From: Amycolatopsis oliviviridis
GTDB lineage: Bacteria; Actinomycetota; Actinomycetes; Mycobacteriales; Pseudonocardiaceae
Assembly: GCF_014654365.1 (NCBI RefSeq)
Contig: NZ_BNAY01000015.1
Coordinates: 62,383-126,382 of the forward strand
Length of the DNA: 64,000 nt
Direction: 5' to 3'
Part shown: piece after piece, positions 9,633-16,974 of the stretch
Layout of the letters: each line of letters begins with the position of its first letter
Position numbering within the stretch: the first letter of the stretch is position 1
The notes under the pieces: model-generated
The model's input: only the letters and a program-made list of their open reading frames with translations
The model's database searches: none
Told to the model about the DNA's origin: nothing
Position numbers and translations under genes: made by a program

Positions 9633-10982
9633 GTGACCAGAGAAGCCCCCGTAGTGCTGTGGTTCCGCCGCGACCTCCGCCTCGGAGACCACGCCGCCCT
9701 GCTGGAAGCCTCGAAGCACAGCAAGCACGTCCTCGCGCTGTACGTCCTCGACGACGCGCTCCTCAAGCCCTCCGGCGCCCCGCGCGTCGCGTTCCTGCAC
9801 GGCTGCCTGAAGGCACTGGACGACCAGCTCGGCGGACGGCTGATGCTCGTCAAGGGCGACCCGGTCGAAGAGGTCGTCAAGGCCGCGCGGAAGATCGGCG
9901 CCGCGGCCGTGCACGTCAGCTCGGACACCGGTCCGTACGGCCGCCGTCGCGACGACGAGGTCAAGAAGGCCTTGGCGGAGCACGACATCGCCTGGACCGA
10001 GACAGGCTCCTCGTACGCGATCACCCCCGGCCGGATCACCAAGCCGGACGGCGATCCCTATCGCGTGTTCACCCCGTTCTATCGCGCCTGGGTGCGCCAC
10101 GGCTGGCCGCGCCCCGCCGACACTGGAAAGTCCATAGTGGACTGGGTGGAGCCGCCGCGTTCGGTCAAGCTCCCGAAATCCCCGTCGCTCAAAGGCATGG
10201 AGCTGCCGGAGCCCGGCGAGAAGGCCGCGCTGGAGCGCTGGCACGAGTTCCTGGACGACGGCCTGGAGACCTACGACGAGGATCGTGACCGCCCCGATCG
10301 CCCCGGTACGACCAGGCTTTCGCCGTACCTGCGCTGGGGGTGCGTCCACCCGCGCACCCTGCTGGCCGACCTCGCCGGGAACGAGGGATCCGGCGCGAAG
10401 TCGCTGCGCGGGGAGTTCGCCTGGCGCGAGTTCCACGCCGACGTCCTGTGGCACCGCCCGGAAACCGCGCGCAAGAACTACGATTCCCGCTTCGACGCCA
10501 TGGAACACGAGAGCGACGACGAGGCCTTCAAGCGCTGGTGCGAGGGGCGGACCGGGTTCCCGATCGTCGACGCCGGGATGCGGCAGCTGCTCGCCGAGGG
10601 CTGGATGCACAACCGCGTCCGGATGATCGTGGCGAGTTTCCTGGTCAAGGACCTGCACCTGCCGTGGTGGCTGGGCGCGCGGCACTTCATGCGGCACTTG
10701 GTCGACGGCGATCTCGCGTCCAACCAGCTGAACTGGCAGTGGGTCGCGGGCAGCGGCACCGACGCCGCGCCGTACTTCCGGATCTTCAACCCGACCACGC
10801 AGGGGGAGAAGTTCGACCCCTCGGGTGAGTACGTCCGCCGCTACGTCCCCGAACTCCGGTCCGTGCAAGGGAAAGCGGCGCACAAACCGCAGGGCGTCAA
10901 GGACTACCCCGCACCCATGGTCGACCACGCCCACGAACGCCAGGTCGCCCTGGAGCGCTACGGCGCCATCAAAGGCACCTAA
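9633..10982 (+). CDS. phr: Deoxyribodipyrimidine photolyase (cryptochrome/photolyase family)
   Basis: This 449-residue DNA repair enzyme would split cyclobutane pyrimidine dimers using light, FAD and an antenna. The N-terminal Rossmann-like domain starts VVLWFRRDLRLGDHAALLEA. The FAD domain contains TRLSPYLRWGCVHPRTL, WREFHADVLWHRPE, and RTGFPIVDAGMRQLLAEGW followed by MHNRVRMIVASFLVKDL. The C-terminal part has DLASNQLNWQWVAGSGTD and FNPTTQGEKFDPSGEYVRRY, typical of class I CPD photolyases. GTG 9633 is preceded by TAGGGT (9620-9625) with a 7-base gap, so a leaderless transcript is likely. Terminators flank the gene on both sides, making it monocistronic. Confidence 0.95.
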   Translation: MTREAPVVLWFRRDLRLGDHAALLEASKHSKHVLALYVLDDALLKPSGAPRVAFLHGCLKALDDQLGGRLMLVKGDPVEEVVKAARKIGAAAVHVSSDTGPYGRRRDDEVKKALAEHDIAWTETGSSYAITPGRITKPDGDPYRVFTPFYRAWVRHGWPRPADTGKSIVDWVEPPRSVKLPKSPSLKGMELPEPGEKAALERWHEFLDDGLETYDEDRDRPDRPGTTRLSPYLRWGCVHPRTLLADLAGNEGSGAKSLRGEFAWREFHADVLWHRPETARKNYDSRFDAMEHESDDEAFKRWCEGRTGFPIVDAGMRQLLAEGWMHNRVRMIVASFLVKDLHLPWWLGARHFMRHLVDGDLASNQLNWQWVAGSGTDAAPYFRIFNPTTQGEKFDPSGEYVRRYVPELRSVQGKAAHKPQGVKDYPAPMVDHAHERQVALERYGAIKGT

Positions 10983-10983
10983 A

Positions 10984-11038
10984 GCGCGTGAAGGCCCCCT
11001 TCCCTCGGGTGAGCCGAGGGAAGGGGGCCTTCACGCGC
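10984..11038. terminator. Perfect 25-bp hairpin terminator between convergent genes
   Basis: Arms 10984-11008 and 11014-11038 are perfectly complementary across the loop GTGAG. The left arm begins GCGCGTGAAGGCCCCCTTCC. It begins one base after the photolyase stop and ends seven bases before the ABC permease stop, so it probably terminates both. Confidence 0.85.
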
Positions 11039-11045
11039 GAAGCGA

Positions 11046-12236
11046 TCAGCCCTTGAGAGCCTCGGAAAGCTTGATCCGGCTCCCGACCCGCAGGACGCTG
11101 TTCTGGTAGATCCGCGCGCCCAGCCAGGTGAACAGGGCGATGGCGCCCACGGTCAGGCCCAGCGACGCCGCGACCTCCCACACCTCGACGGTCCCGGCCG
11201 CGATCCGCGCGGGCATCAGCACCGGTGACAGCAACGGCACCAGCGACAGGATCTTCGTGGCCGTGCCCTCCGGCGCCTGCGCCAGCAGGTTGAACCCGAC
11301 GACGAAGCCGAGGATCAGCACGATGTTGACCGGGCCGATGACCGACTGGGTGTCCTCCTGCCGGGAGACCAGCGAACCCATCGCGCCGTAGACGGTGGCG
11401 TACAACAGGAACCCGAGCAGGTACCAGACCACGCCCCACAGCAGCGCGCCGGTCGCGACCCCGGACAGCGTCAGCACGTTGGTCGACGACGCGACGAGCA
11501 GTCCGGCTCCACCGATGATCACCAGCTGCGTCAGCCCCACCAGGCCGAGCCCGATCACCTTGCCCAGCAACAGATGCCATGGCCGGACGGTCGACAGCAG
11601 GATCTCGACCACCCGGCTGGACTTCTCCTCGACCACGCCCTGCGCGACCAGCGTCCCGTAGGTCACGATGCTCATGTACAGCAGCACGGCCACGATCAGC
11701 CCGATCACCATCCGCTGGGACTTCTCCGGATCCGGCGGTTTGATCGAGGCGACCTCGACCTGGGTCTGTCCGACGGTGCGCATCACCTCGTCGGGGGACT
11801 TCTGTGCCTCGGAAAGGATGCCGTTGAGCACTTCCTGCTGGGACACGCCGTTCAGCACGGTGCGCAGCTTGGTGTCCAATTCGGACTTGACGAGCACCTT
11901 CAGCTCGGTGGCGTTGCCGGACAGCAACGCGTCGAGATCGCCGTTCTCGACCTGCGTCTTGCCCTGCGCCGGATCGGCGACGGTGACGGTCTCGATCTTC
12001 TCGCCGATCGCCTCGCCCGCCTTCTGGAGCTGCTGCGCGATCCCGGCGGTCTGCCCGGTGAGCCCGATCTTGCTCTTGTCCTGGTTGTCGGCCAGCGTGG
12101 ACTGCAGCAGGACGTAACCCATCAGGATGACCAGCAGCACGGCGGTGCCGATCACGAAGGACCGGGTGCGGAGCCGGGTGTTCAGTTCACGTTTGGCGAT
12201 GAGCCAGACCGCGCGCCATGAGGAAACGGTGTTCAT
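11046..12236 (-). CDS. ABC transporter permease (ABC-2 / NatB-like)
   Basis: This is a 396-residue ABC-2 type membrane subunit. After MNTVSSWRAVWLIAKRELNT comes a first membrane segment (FVIGTAVLLVILMGYVLL), then a large extracytoplasmic domain of about 160 residues. At least five C-terminal membrane segments follow. The coupling-type motif VEEKSSRVVEILLSTVRPWH lies between the second and third. This layout matches the NatB family of Na+ or drug exporters. The ATG overlaps the ATPase stop (ATGA), making it the last gene of a six-gene operon read leftward. The substrate is unknown; Na+ export by analogy with NatB is only a suggestion. Confidence 0.9.
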   Translation of the reverse strand: MNTVSSWRAVWLIAKRELNTRLRTRSFVIGTAVLLVILMGYVLLQSTLADNQDKSKIGLTGQTAGIAQQLQKAGEAIGEKIETVTVADPAQGKTQVENGDLDALLSGNATELKVLVKSELDTKLRTVLNGVSQQEVLNGILSEAQKSPDEVMRTVGQTQVEVASIKPPDPEKSQRMVIGLIVAVLLYMSIVTYGTLVAQGVVEEKSSRVVEILLSTVRPWHLLLGKVIGLGLVGLTQLVIIGGAGLLVASSTNVLTLSGVATGALLWGVVWYLLGFLLYATVYGAMGSLVSRQEDTQSVIGPVNIVLILGFVVGFNLLAQAPEGTATKILSLVPLLSPVLMPARIAAGTVEVWEVAASLGLTVGAIALFTWLGARIYQNSVLRVGSRIKLSEALKG

Positions 12237-13159
12237 GCGGAAACTCCCTGTGCGGCGGGCTTTTCGGTGACCGCGTCGCGGAACAGCTCGGTCAGCGAAC
12301 GCCTGCGCTTGGTGAATTCGGTGACCGGGCCGGTGGCCAGCGCCGCGGCGAGCACGGCCTGGTCGTCGGCTCCCGCTTCGAGTTCGAGGATCGACGTCGG
12401 GCCGTTCTGCTCGACGGACCGGACGCCGGGAACGGCCGAAGCCCAGCCGGGCGAGGCGCCGGGCGCGGTGACGACGAGGCCGTTGCCGGCGCCCGCGGTC
12501 AGCTCGCCGACGGTGCCCGAGGCGACCATCCGCCCACTTCGGATGATGCCGACCCGGTCGCACAGCCGCTCGACCAGATCCAGCTGGTGACTGGAGAACA
12601 CCACCGGCACGCCGGTCGCGGCCTTCTCGCGCAGCACCCCGCTCATGACGTCCACGGCCAGCGGGTCGAGGCCGGAGAACGGCTCGTCCAGCACGAGGAC
12701 CCGCGGATCGTGCACGAGCGCGGCCGCGAGCTGCACCCGCTGCTGATTGCCGAGGCTCAGCTTCTGGACCTCGTCCTTGCGGCGTTCGGTCAGCCCGAGC
12801 CGGGCGATCCAGTTCTCGGCGCTGCGGTGGGCGTCGTTGGCCGACATCCCGTGCAGTTCGGCGAGATAGACCAGCTGCTCCAGCACCTTCATCTTCGGGT
12901 ACAGGCCGCGTTCCTCCGGCATGTACCCGATGTGCGTGCGGGTCTCGTGGGTGATCGGCGCGCCACCGAAGCGCACCTGGCCGGAGTCGGCCGCCAGCAC
13001 CCCGAGGACGATCCGCATGGTCGTGGTCTTGCCGGCGCCGTTGCTGCCGACGAACCCGAACAGCTCACCGGGCTGGACCTCGAAGCTCACCTCGTCCAGC
13101 GCGACCTTCGCGCCGTACTTCTTGGAGATCCGGTCGATCTCCAGCTTCCCCTCGCTCAT
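12233..13159 (-). CDS. ABC transporter ATP-binding protein (NatA-like)
   Basis: This is a 308-residue ATPase subunit. Walker A is GSNGAGKTTT (about residues 37-46), the signature is LSLGNQQRVQLAAAL, Walker B is VLVLDEPFSGLDP, and the H-loop is VVFSSHQLD. About 90 C-terminal residues form an accessory domain (TVGELTAGAGNGLVVTAPGA). I chose ATG 13159 over GTG 13165 because GGAGGGG lies eight bases upstream and the ATG overlaps the preceding gene's stop by ATGA. It energises the permease encoded immediately downstream. Confidence 0.93.
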   Translation of the reverse strand: MSEGKLEIDRISKKYGAKVALDEVSFEVQPGELFGFVGSNGAGKTTTMRIVLGVLAADSGQVRFGGAPITHETRTHIGYMPEERGLYPKMKVLEQLVYLAELHGMSANDAHRSAENWIARLGLTERRKDEVQKLSLGNQQRVQLAAALVHDPRVLVLDEPFSGLDPLAVDVMSGVLREKAATGVPVVFSSHQLDLVERLCDRVGIIRSGRMVASGTVGELTAGAGNGLVVTAPGASPGWASAVPGVRSVEQNGPTSILELEAGADDQAVLAAALATGPVTEFTKRRRSLTELFRDAVTEKPAAQGVSA

Positions 13160-13386
13160 TTCCACTTCCCCTCCTCCAGATACCGCACCAGCGCCGTGAT
13201 CCCCCGATGGACGCCGGAAACCGTGCGGTTGCGCTGGACCAGTCCGTCCAGCTTGACGTTGCTCACCACCGAAGTGGCCCGGTAGACCAATACCGCCCTG
13301 GCCGCGCCGGCGAACACCCCGCCCGCCACCAAGGCGACGGCGACCACACCGATCGACAGCCGGTAGCGCTTCTTGTCCCCGGTCAT
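13156..13386 (-). CDS. Small membrane protein in the XRE-ABC operon
   Basis: This 76-residue protein starts MTGDKKRYRLSIGVVAVALV. One hydrophobic segment (IGVVAVALVAGGVFAGAARAVLVY) is followed by a polar, positively charged tail ending in LVRYLEEGKWK. I do not recognise a family. It is supported as a gene by the ATGA overlaps at both ends, with the 154-residue membrane protein before it and the ATPase after it, which imply translational coupling. It may be an accessory subunit of the transporter. Confidence 0.7.
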   Translation of the reverse strand: MTGDKKRYRLSIGVVAVALVAGGVFAGAARAVLVYRATSVVSNVKLDGLVQRNRTVSGVHRGITALVRYLEEGKWK

Positions 13387-13847
13387 CCCGGAATCCCCTC
13401 GTCGATGTCTGCGAAGTCTTCGGGATCGTCGTCCGGCAGTCTCCAGGCGAGCCAGAGAGCCGGCAGCGACGTACCGAAGACGAACAACGCCGCTGTCATC
13501 GAAGAAAGCAGGGAGCCGGAATCCGGCTGCCCGGCCGCGTAGAGCCCGTACGCGAGGTCCACCAGCATCAGCAGACAGATCCCCTGGAACGCCGCGTAGT
13601 GCGCGCGGTTGCGCAGCAGCAGTTCGCGCTCGTCGAGGTCCTTCGCCGCGGAGCCCGGTCTGCCGACCGAACGGCGCAACACGGCCGCGGCTCCGACGCA
13701 CAGGCACAGCCCGGGACCCATCATGCCGACGGCGAACCACAACGTCGGCTCGCGCAGCAACGCCGCTCCGGCGATGACCACGAGGTGGCCGATCACCGCG
13801 GCGACGGCGAGCCGCCGCCGGTCCGAGCGGGTCCTGGTGACGGTCAT
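13383..13847 (-). CDS. Small multi-TM protein, DUF2178-like, copy 2
   Basis: This 154-residue protein has four predicted membrane segments: VAAVIGHLVVIAGAALL, LWFAVGMMGPGLCLCVGAAAVL, FQGICLLMLVDLAYGLYA and AALFVFGTSLPALWLAWRL. Between segments 2 and 3 lies KDLDERELLLRNRAHYAAFQ, whose DERE...A pattern resembles DUF2178 membrane proteins that accompany small XRE regulators. The C-terminus LPDDDPEDFADIDEGIPG repeats almost exactly in the neighbouring 181-residue protein, so the two are probably diverged duplicates. ATGA overlaps join it to both neighbours. Confidence 0.75.
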   Translation of the reverse strand: MTVTRTRSDRRRLAVAAVIGHLVVIAGAALLREPTLWFAVGMMGPGLCLCVGAAAVLRRSVGRPGSAAKDLDERELLLRNRAHYAAFQGICLLMLVDLAYGLYAAGQPDSGSLLSSMTAALFVFGTSLPALWLAWRLPDDDPEDFADIDEGIPG

Positions 13848-14389
13848 GCCGGAATCTCCTCGTCGAAATCCTCCGGATCGTCGTCCGGCAGCGACCAGCC
13901 CAGGATGACGCCGGACAGCGTGGTGCCGGCGACCAGCAGCGCGCAACCCATCATCGCGCCGCGCGCGCCGCCGTCCTCGGTACCGGAGACGATCAGGCCG
14001 TAGAACACCGCGATGATCATCAGCGCGACCAGGACCTGATAGCTGATGAACGTGGCGCGATGCCGCCATTCCCGCTCGCGTTCGTCGAGCCGGATGGAGA
14101 ACCCGTTGCTCATCTTGCCGGTCAGGATCCGCAACAGGTAGTGCGCGCCGCCCGCGACGATGCTGCCGCCGAACCAGCACAAGAAGAAGACCACCTCGGG
14201 TGCGACGTGGAACAGGGCGGCGCCGGTGATCAGGATCAGGTTGCCCGCCACCACGAACACGCTCAACGTCCGCCGCCGTTTCCTCGTCCGCCAGGTCGGG
14301 AGCCGCTGGGCGCGTTTGCGTTCCAGCGCCTCCCAGCGTTCCTGCTGGCGTTCCCAGTACACCGCGAGACGGCCTCGCTCGTCACTCAT
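13844..14389 (-). CDS. Small multi-TM protein, DUF2178-like, copy 1
   Basis: This is a 181-residue protein with a long charged N-terminus (MSDERGRLAVYWERQQERWE, then ALERKRAQR) that may form a coiled coil. Four membrane segments follow (LSVFVVAGNLILITGAALF, VVFFLCWFGGSIVAGGAHYL, YQVLVALMIIAVFYGLIV and a last one after GARGAMMGCALLVAGT). RLDEREREWRHRATFISYQ matches the conserved region in its neighbour, and the end LPDDDPEDFDEEIPA is shared too. GAGGGGGGAAC gives a good ribosome site, and the ATG overlaps the regulator stop by ATGA. The role is unknown. Confidence 0.78.
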   Translation of the reverse strand: MSDERGRLAVYWERQQERWEALERKRAQRLPTWRTRKRRRTLSVFVVAGNLILITGAALFHVAPEVVFFLCWFGGSIVAGGAHYLLRILTGKMSNGFSIRLDEREREWRHRATFISYQVLVALMIIAVFYGLIVSGTEDGGARGAMMGCALLVAGTTLSGVILGWSLPDDDPEDFDEEIPA

Positions 14390-14655
14390 GTTCCCCCCTC
14401 CCGGTAGACCTGAGTGGACAGTGGCGTGAACGGTTCGCGGCTGAACACGGCCTCGACCGGGAGGTCGAACACCGCGCAGATGCGAAACGCCAGGTCGAGG
14501 CTCGGGTAGTGGTCGCCTCGTTCGAGCGCGCCGATGGTCTGCGGGTTGACCTCGACCGCGGTCGCGAGGGCGGCCCTGCTCAGTCCGCGCTCCGCTCGGA
14601 GCACGGGAAGCCGGTTGTAGATCGGCAGCTCTTTGCCGCGTCTGACCGGGCTCAT
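14386..14655 (-). CDS. XRE family helix-turn-helix regulator
   Basis: This small 89-residue DNA-binding protein heads the ABC operon. It starts MSPVRRGKELPIYNRLPVLR. The HTH is RAERGLSRAALATAVEVNPQ followed by TIGALERGDHYPSLDLAFRI, close to the short one-domain regulators (YozG-like) found upstream of ABC or DUF2178 genes. No effector domain is present. The start ATG 14655 lacks an RBS, but TTGACG-17-AACAGT ends seven bases upstream, so a leaderless transcript beginning at the ATG is likely. The stop overlaps the next gene (ATGA). Confidence 0.85.
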   Translation of the reverse strand: MSPVRRGKELPIYNRLPVLRAERGLSRAALATAVEVNPQTIGALERGDHYPSLDLAFRICAVFDLPVEAVFSREPFTPLSTQVYREGGT

Positions 14656-14662
14656 GGAACAT

Positions 14663-14691
14663 ACTGTTGCAAAAACCCAACGACTCGTCAA
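14663..14691 (-). promoter_or_regulatory. Promoter of the XRE-ABC operon
   Basis: On the minus strand, -35 TTGACG (14686-14691) and -10 AACAGT (14663-14668) are separated by 17 bases. The -10 ends seven bases before the ATG of the XRE gene, which predicts leaderless initiation. Confidence 0.55.
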
Positions 14692-14713
14692 GTTGAGGGC
14701 GTGCTTCACCGCA

Positions 14714-14773
14714 TCGAGAGGACTAAATGCGGTCGTTGCGCACGCAAGTACCGCATTCAGAGGACGAAACGCG
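14714..14773. repeat. Palindromic element, CGTTTCGTCCTCTG family, degenerate copy
   Basis: The right half (TACCGCATTCAGAGGACGAA, then ACGCG) matches the family consensus, and the left half is degenerate (GAGAGGACTAAATGCGGTCG). It ends two bases before the glycerol-3-phosphate dehydrogenase stop codon. Confidence 0.75.
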
Positions 14774-14775
14774 GT

Positions 14776-16317
14776 TCAGGCGAGACCGGCGAGCGACTTG
14801 TCGACGAGCTCCTGGACGCGGGCTCGGGCGGCCTCGGCCTCGGGGGCGACCAGGCCGAGCCGGGTGCGGCGCTCCAGGACGTCCTCGACGTCGAGCGCGC
14901 CCTCGTGCCGCACCGCCCAGACGACTTCGGCCGCGCTGATCTCGGTGCCGCCGAACAGCGGCAGCCCCAGTTCCGGGTCGACCTCGCCGAGTGCCGCGAC
15001 CCGCGGTGCCTCGGTGCCGTACTTCGCGACCAGCCGAGCCGGAGCATCTACAGTGGACAGACGGTGTCGCGGAGTCGCGCCGAGCAAGGGGAGCCGGGAC
15101 GTGGTCGACGGCCCGGCGAGCAGCCCGGACCGCTTCAACGCCGCGTCGACGGCGTCCTCCGCCATCTTCCGGTACGTCGTCAGCTTGCCGCCGACGATGG
15201 TGAGCACGCTGTCGGAGCCGGTCACCACCGCGTGCTTGCGCGAAAGATCCGCGCTGCGCCCGCCACCGCCTTCGACCAGCGGCCGCAGCCCGGCGAACGA
15301 GCCCGCGACGTCGGCGCGGGTCAGCGGGCGGGTGAACGCCTTCGACGCCACTTCGAGCAGGAAGTCCACATCGGACTCCGGCACGGACGGCACCCGCGGC
15401 ACCGGGCCGTCGGTCGGCTCGTCGGTGACCCCGACGAACACCCGGCCGTCGGGTTGCGGCAGCAGGAAGACGAACCGGTTGTTCTCGCCGGGGACGGGCA
15501 CGTTGACCGACGTCGCGCCGATCCGGGCCGCCTCCGAGGACAGGATGAGATGGGAGCCGCGGGACGGCCGCAGCCGCACCGACTCCGCCAGCTCGCCCGC
15601 CCAGACGCCCGTCGCGTTGATCACCTGACGGGCGCGGATCTCGATCTCCCGCCCGGTGAGCCGGTCCCTGGCCAGCACCGAATCCGCGCCGAGCCGGAGG
15701 GCCTCGACCCTCGTGAGGATCTTCGCGCCGCGTGACGCCGCCGTGCGCGCCAGGCTCACCACGAGCCGCGCGTCGTCGGTCAGCGCGCCGTCGTAGGCCA
15801 GCAGCGCGCCGCGCAGGCCTTGGGGGGACAGGCCGGGCGCGAGCGCCAGCGCCTCCGCTGCCGGGATCGACCGCGGCCGGGGCAGCACCGACGCCGGGGT
15901 CCTGGCCGCGCGGCGGAGCCCGTCCCCGGCGACGAGGCCGGTCATGATGAACGCCTGCTGACCGCGGGAGGTCTCGGGGTACAGGGGGAACAGCTGCGGG
16001 ATCGCGCGGGTGAGGTGCGGGGCCGTACGGGTCATCAGGATCCCGCGTTCGACGGCGCTTTCGTGCGCCAGCGCCAGATCGCCCTTGGCGAGGTAGCGGA
16101 GCCCGCCGTGGACCAGCTTGCTGGACCAGCGCGACGTCCCGTACGCGAGGTCGTACGCCTCGATCAGGGCCACCGAGAGCCCGCGCGCGGCCGCGTCCAG
16201 CGCGATCCCCGTGCCGGTGACGCCGCCACCGATCACCGCCAGGTCGACCCGCTCGCCGCCGGCCAGTGCCGCGAGCTCGCGCTCACGTCGCAGGGCGTTG
16301 AGCGAGCCGGGCGTCAC
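14776..16317 (-). CDS. glpD: Glycerol-3-phosphate dehydrogenase, FAD-dependent
   Basis: This 513-residue flavoprotein oxidises sn-glycerol-3-phosphate to DHAP and passes electrons to the quinone pool at the membrane. The Rossmann FAD motif is VDLAVIGGGVTGTGIALDAA near residues 25-44. TSRWSSKLVHGGLRYLAKGD is the family's second signature. RPLVEGGGGRSADLSRKHAV and VGGKLTTYRKMAEDAV are conserved in the substrate and cap regions. The start is GTG, sharing GTGA with the stop of the upstream TetR gene, so the two genes form an operon. The longer in-frame extension to 16995 runs antisense to coding sequence and is not real. Confidence 0.93.
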   Translation of the reverse strand: MTPGSLNALRRERELAALAGGERVDLAVIGGGVTGTGIALDAAARGLSVALIEAYDLAYGTSRWSSKLVHGGLRYLAKGDLALAHESAVERGILMTRTAPHLTRAIPQLFPLYPETSRGQQAFIMTGLVAGDGLRRAARTPASVLPRPRSIPAAEALALAPGLSPQGLRGALLAYDGALTDDARLVVSLARTAASRGAKILTRVEALRLGADSVLARDRLTGREIEIRARQVINATGVWAGELAESVRLRPSRGSHLILSSEAARIGATSVNVPVPGENNRFVFLLPQPDGRVFVGVTDEPTDGPVPRVPSVPESDVDFLLEVASKAFTRPLTRADVAGSFAGLRPLVEGGGGRSADLSRKHAVVTGSDSVLTIVGGKLTTYRKMAEDAVDAALKRSGLLAGPSTTSRLPLLGATPRHRLSTVDAPARLVAKYGTEAPRVAALGEVDPELGLPLFGGTEISAAEVVWAVRHEGALDVEDVLERRTRLGLVAPEAEAARARVQELVDKSLAGLA

Positions 16318-16958
16318 GGGCGCAACGCCGCGTCGAGCACCTGGGCGAACTCCGTCATCAGCGCCTTCTCGTTCACGTCCGCGGTGGCGGGGCGGAACGA
16401 GAAGGTGAAGGACTGGATGAGCAGCAACAGGGTGCGCGCCTGCGAGGGCAGGTCGCCCTTGCGGATCGAGCCGTCTTCGTGGCCGCCCTGCAGCAGGTGC
16501 AGGATCACGCCCTCGGCGAAGCGCTGGGTCTTCCCGAGCCGCTCGACGATGTAGGGCAGGACCAGTTCGGGGTCGAGGTCCAGCAGCGTGCGGAACAGCG
16601 GGTCGCCCGACAGCGCGACGACGGCGGCGACCGAACTCTGGACGAGCTTCTCGCGGAAGTGGGCCGGTTCGACCTCCGGTTCGGCCGCGCCTTGCAGCAG
16701 GCCGCCGAATTCGCGGGTCATGAGGGTCGCGAGCACGCTTCGCACGTCGGGGAAACGGCGGTAGACGGTCATCCGGCTGACCTTCGCCGTCCGCGCTATC
16801 TCGGCGAGCGTGGTCCGCCGCACGCCGACGGCGAGCACGCACTTCTTCGCGGCGTCGAGCAGAACGTCGTCGGACACGCGTGTCGAGGCCTGGCGGGATC
16901 GGGTATCCGCCAGTGCCGAGACGCCTGTTTCCGCAGGTGAGTGACGTTTTACGTCCAT
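16314..16958 (-). CDS. TetR family regulator of the glycerol-3-phosphate locus
   Basis: This 214-residue repressor starts MDVKRHSPAETG. The HTH lies around residues 35-80 (DDVLLDAAKKCVLAVGVRRT, then TLAEIARTAKVSRMTVYRRF), with recognition helix SRMTVYRRF. The ligand domain contains FREKLVQSSVAAVVALSGDP. It is cotranscribed with the dehydrogenase (GTGA overlap) and divergent from an oxidase gene whose start is only 16 bases away. It therefore very probably controls both directions. TACAGT at 16966-16971 (minus strand) seven bases before the ATG suggests a leaderless mRNA. Confidence 0.88.
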   Translation of the reverse strand: MDVKRHSPAETGVSALADTRSRQASTRVSDDVLLDAAKKCVLAVGVRRTTLAEIARTAKVSRMTVYRRFPDVRSVLATLMTREFGGLLQGAAEPEVEPAHFREKLVQSSVAAVVALSGDPLFRTLLDLDPELVLPYIVERLGKTQRFAEGVILHLLQGGHEDGSIRKGDLPSQARTLLLLIQSFTFSFRPATADVNEKALMTEFAQVLDAALRP

Positions 16959-16974
16959 ATGTAACACTGTAGTC
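16959..16974. promoter_or_regulatory. 16-bp divergent start region with overlapping -10 boxes
   Basis: Only 16 bases separate the two start codons. Minus-strand TACAGT (16966-16971) and plus-strand TAACAC (16962-16967) each end seven bases before their start codon and overlap by two bases. Both transcripts would be leaderless and mutually exclusive at the polymerase level. Confidence 0.5.
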
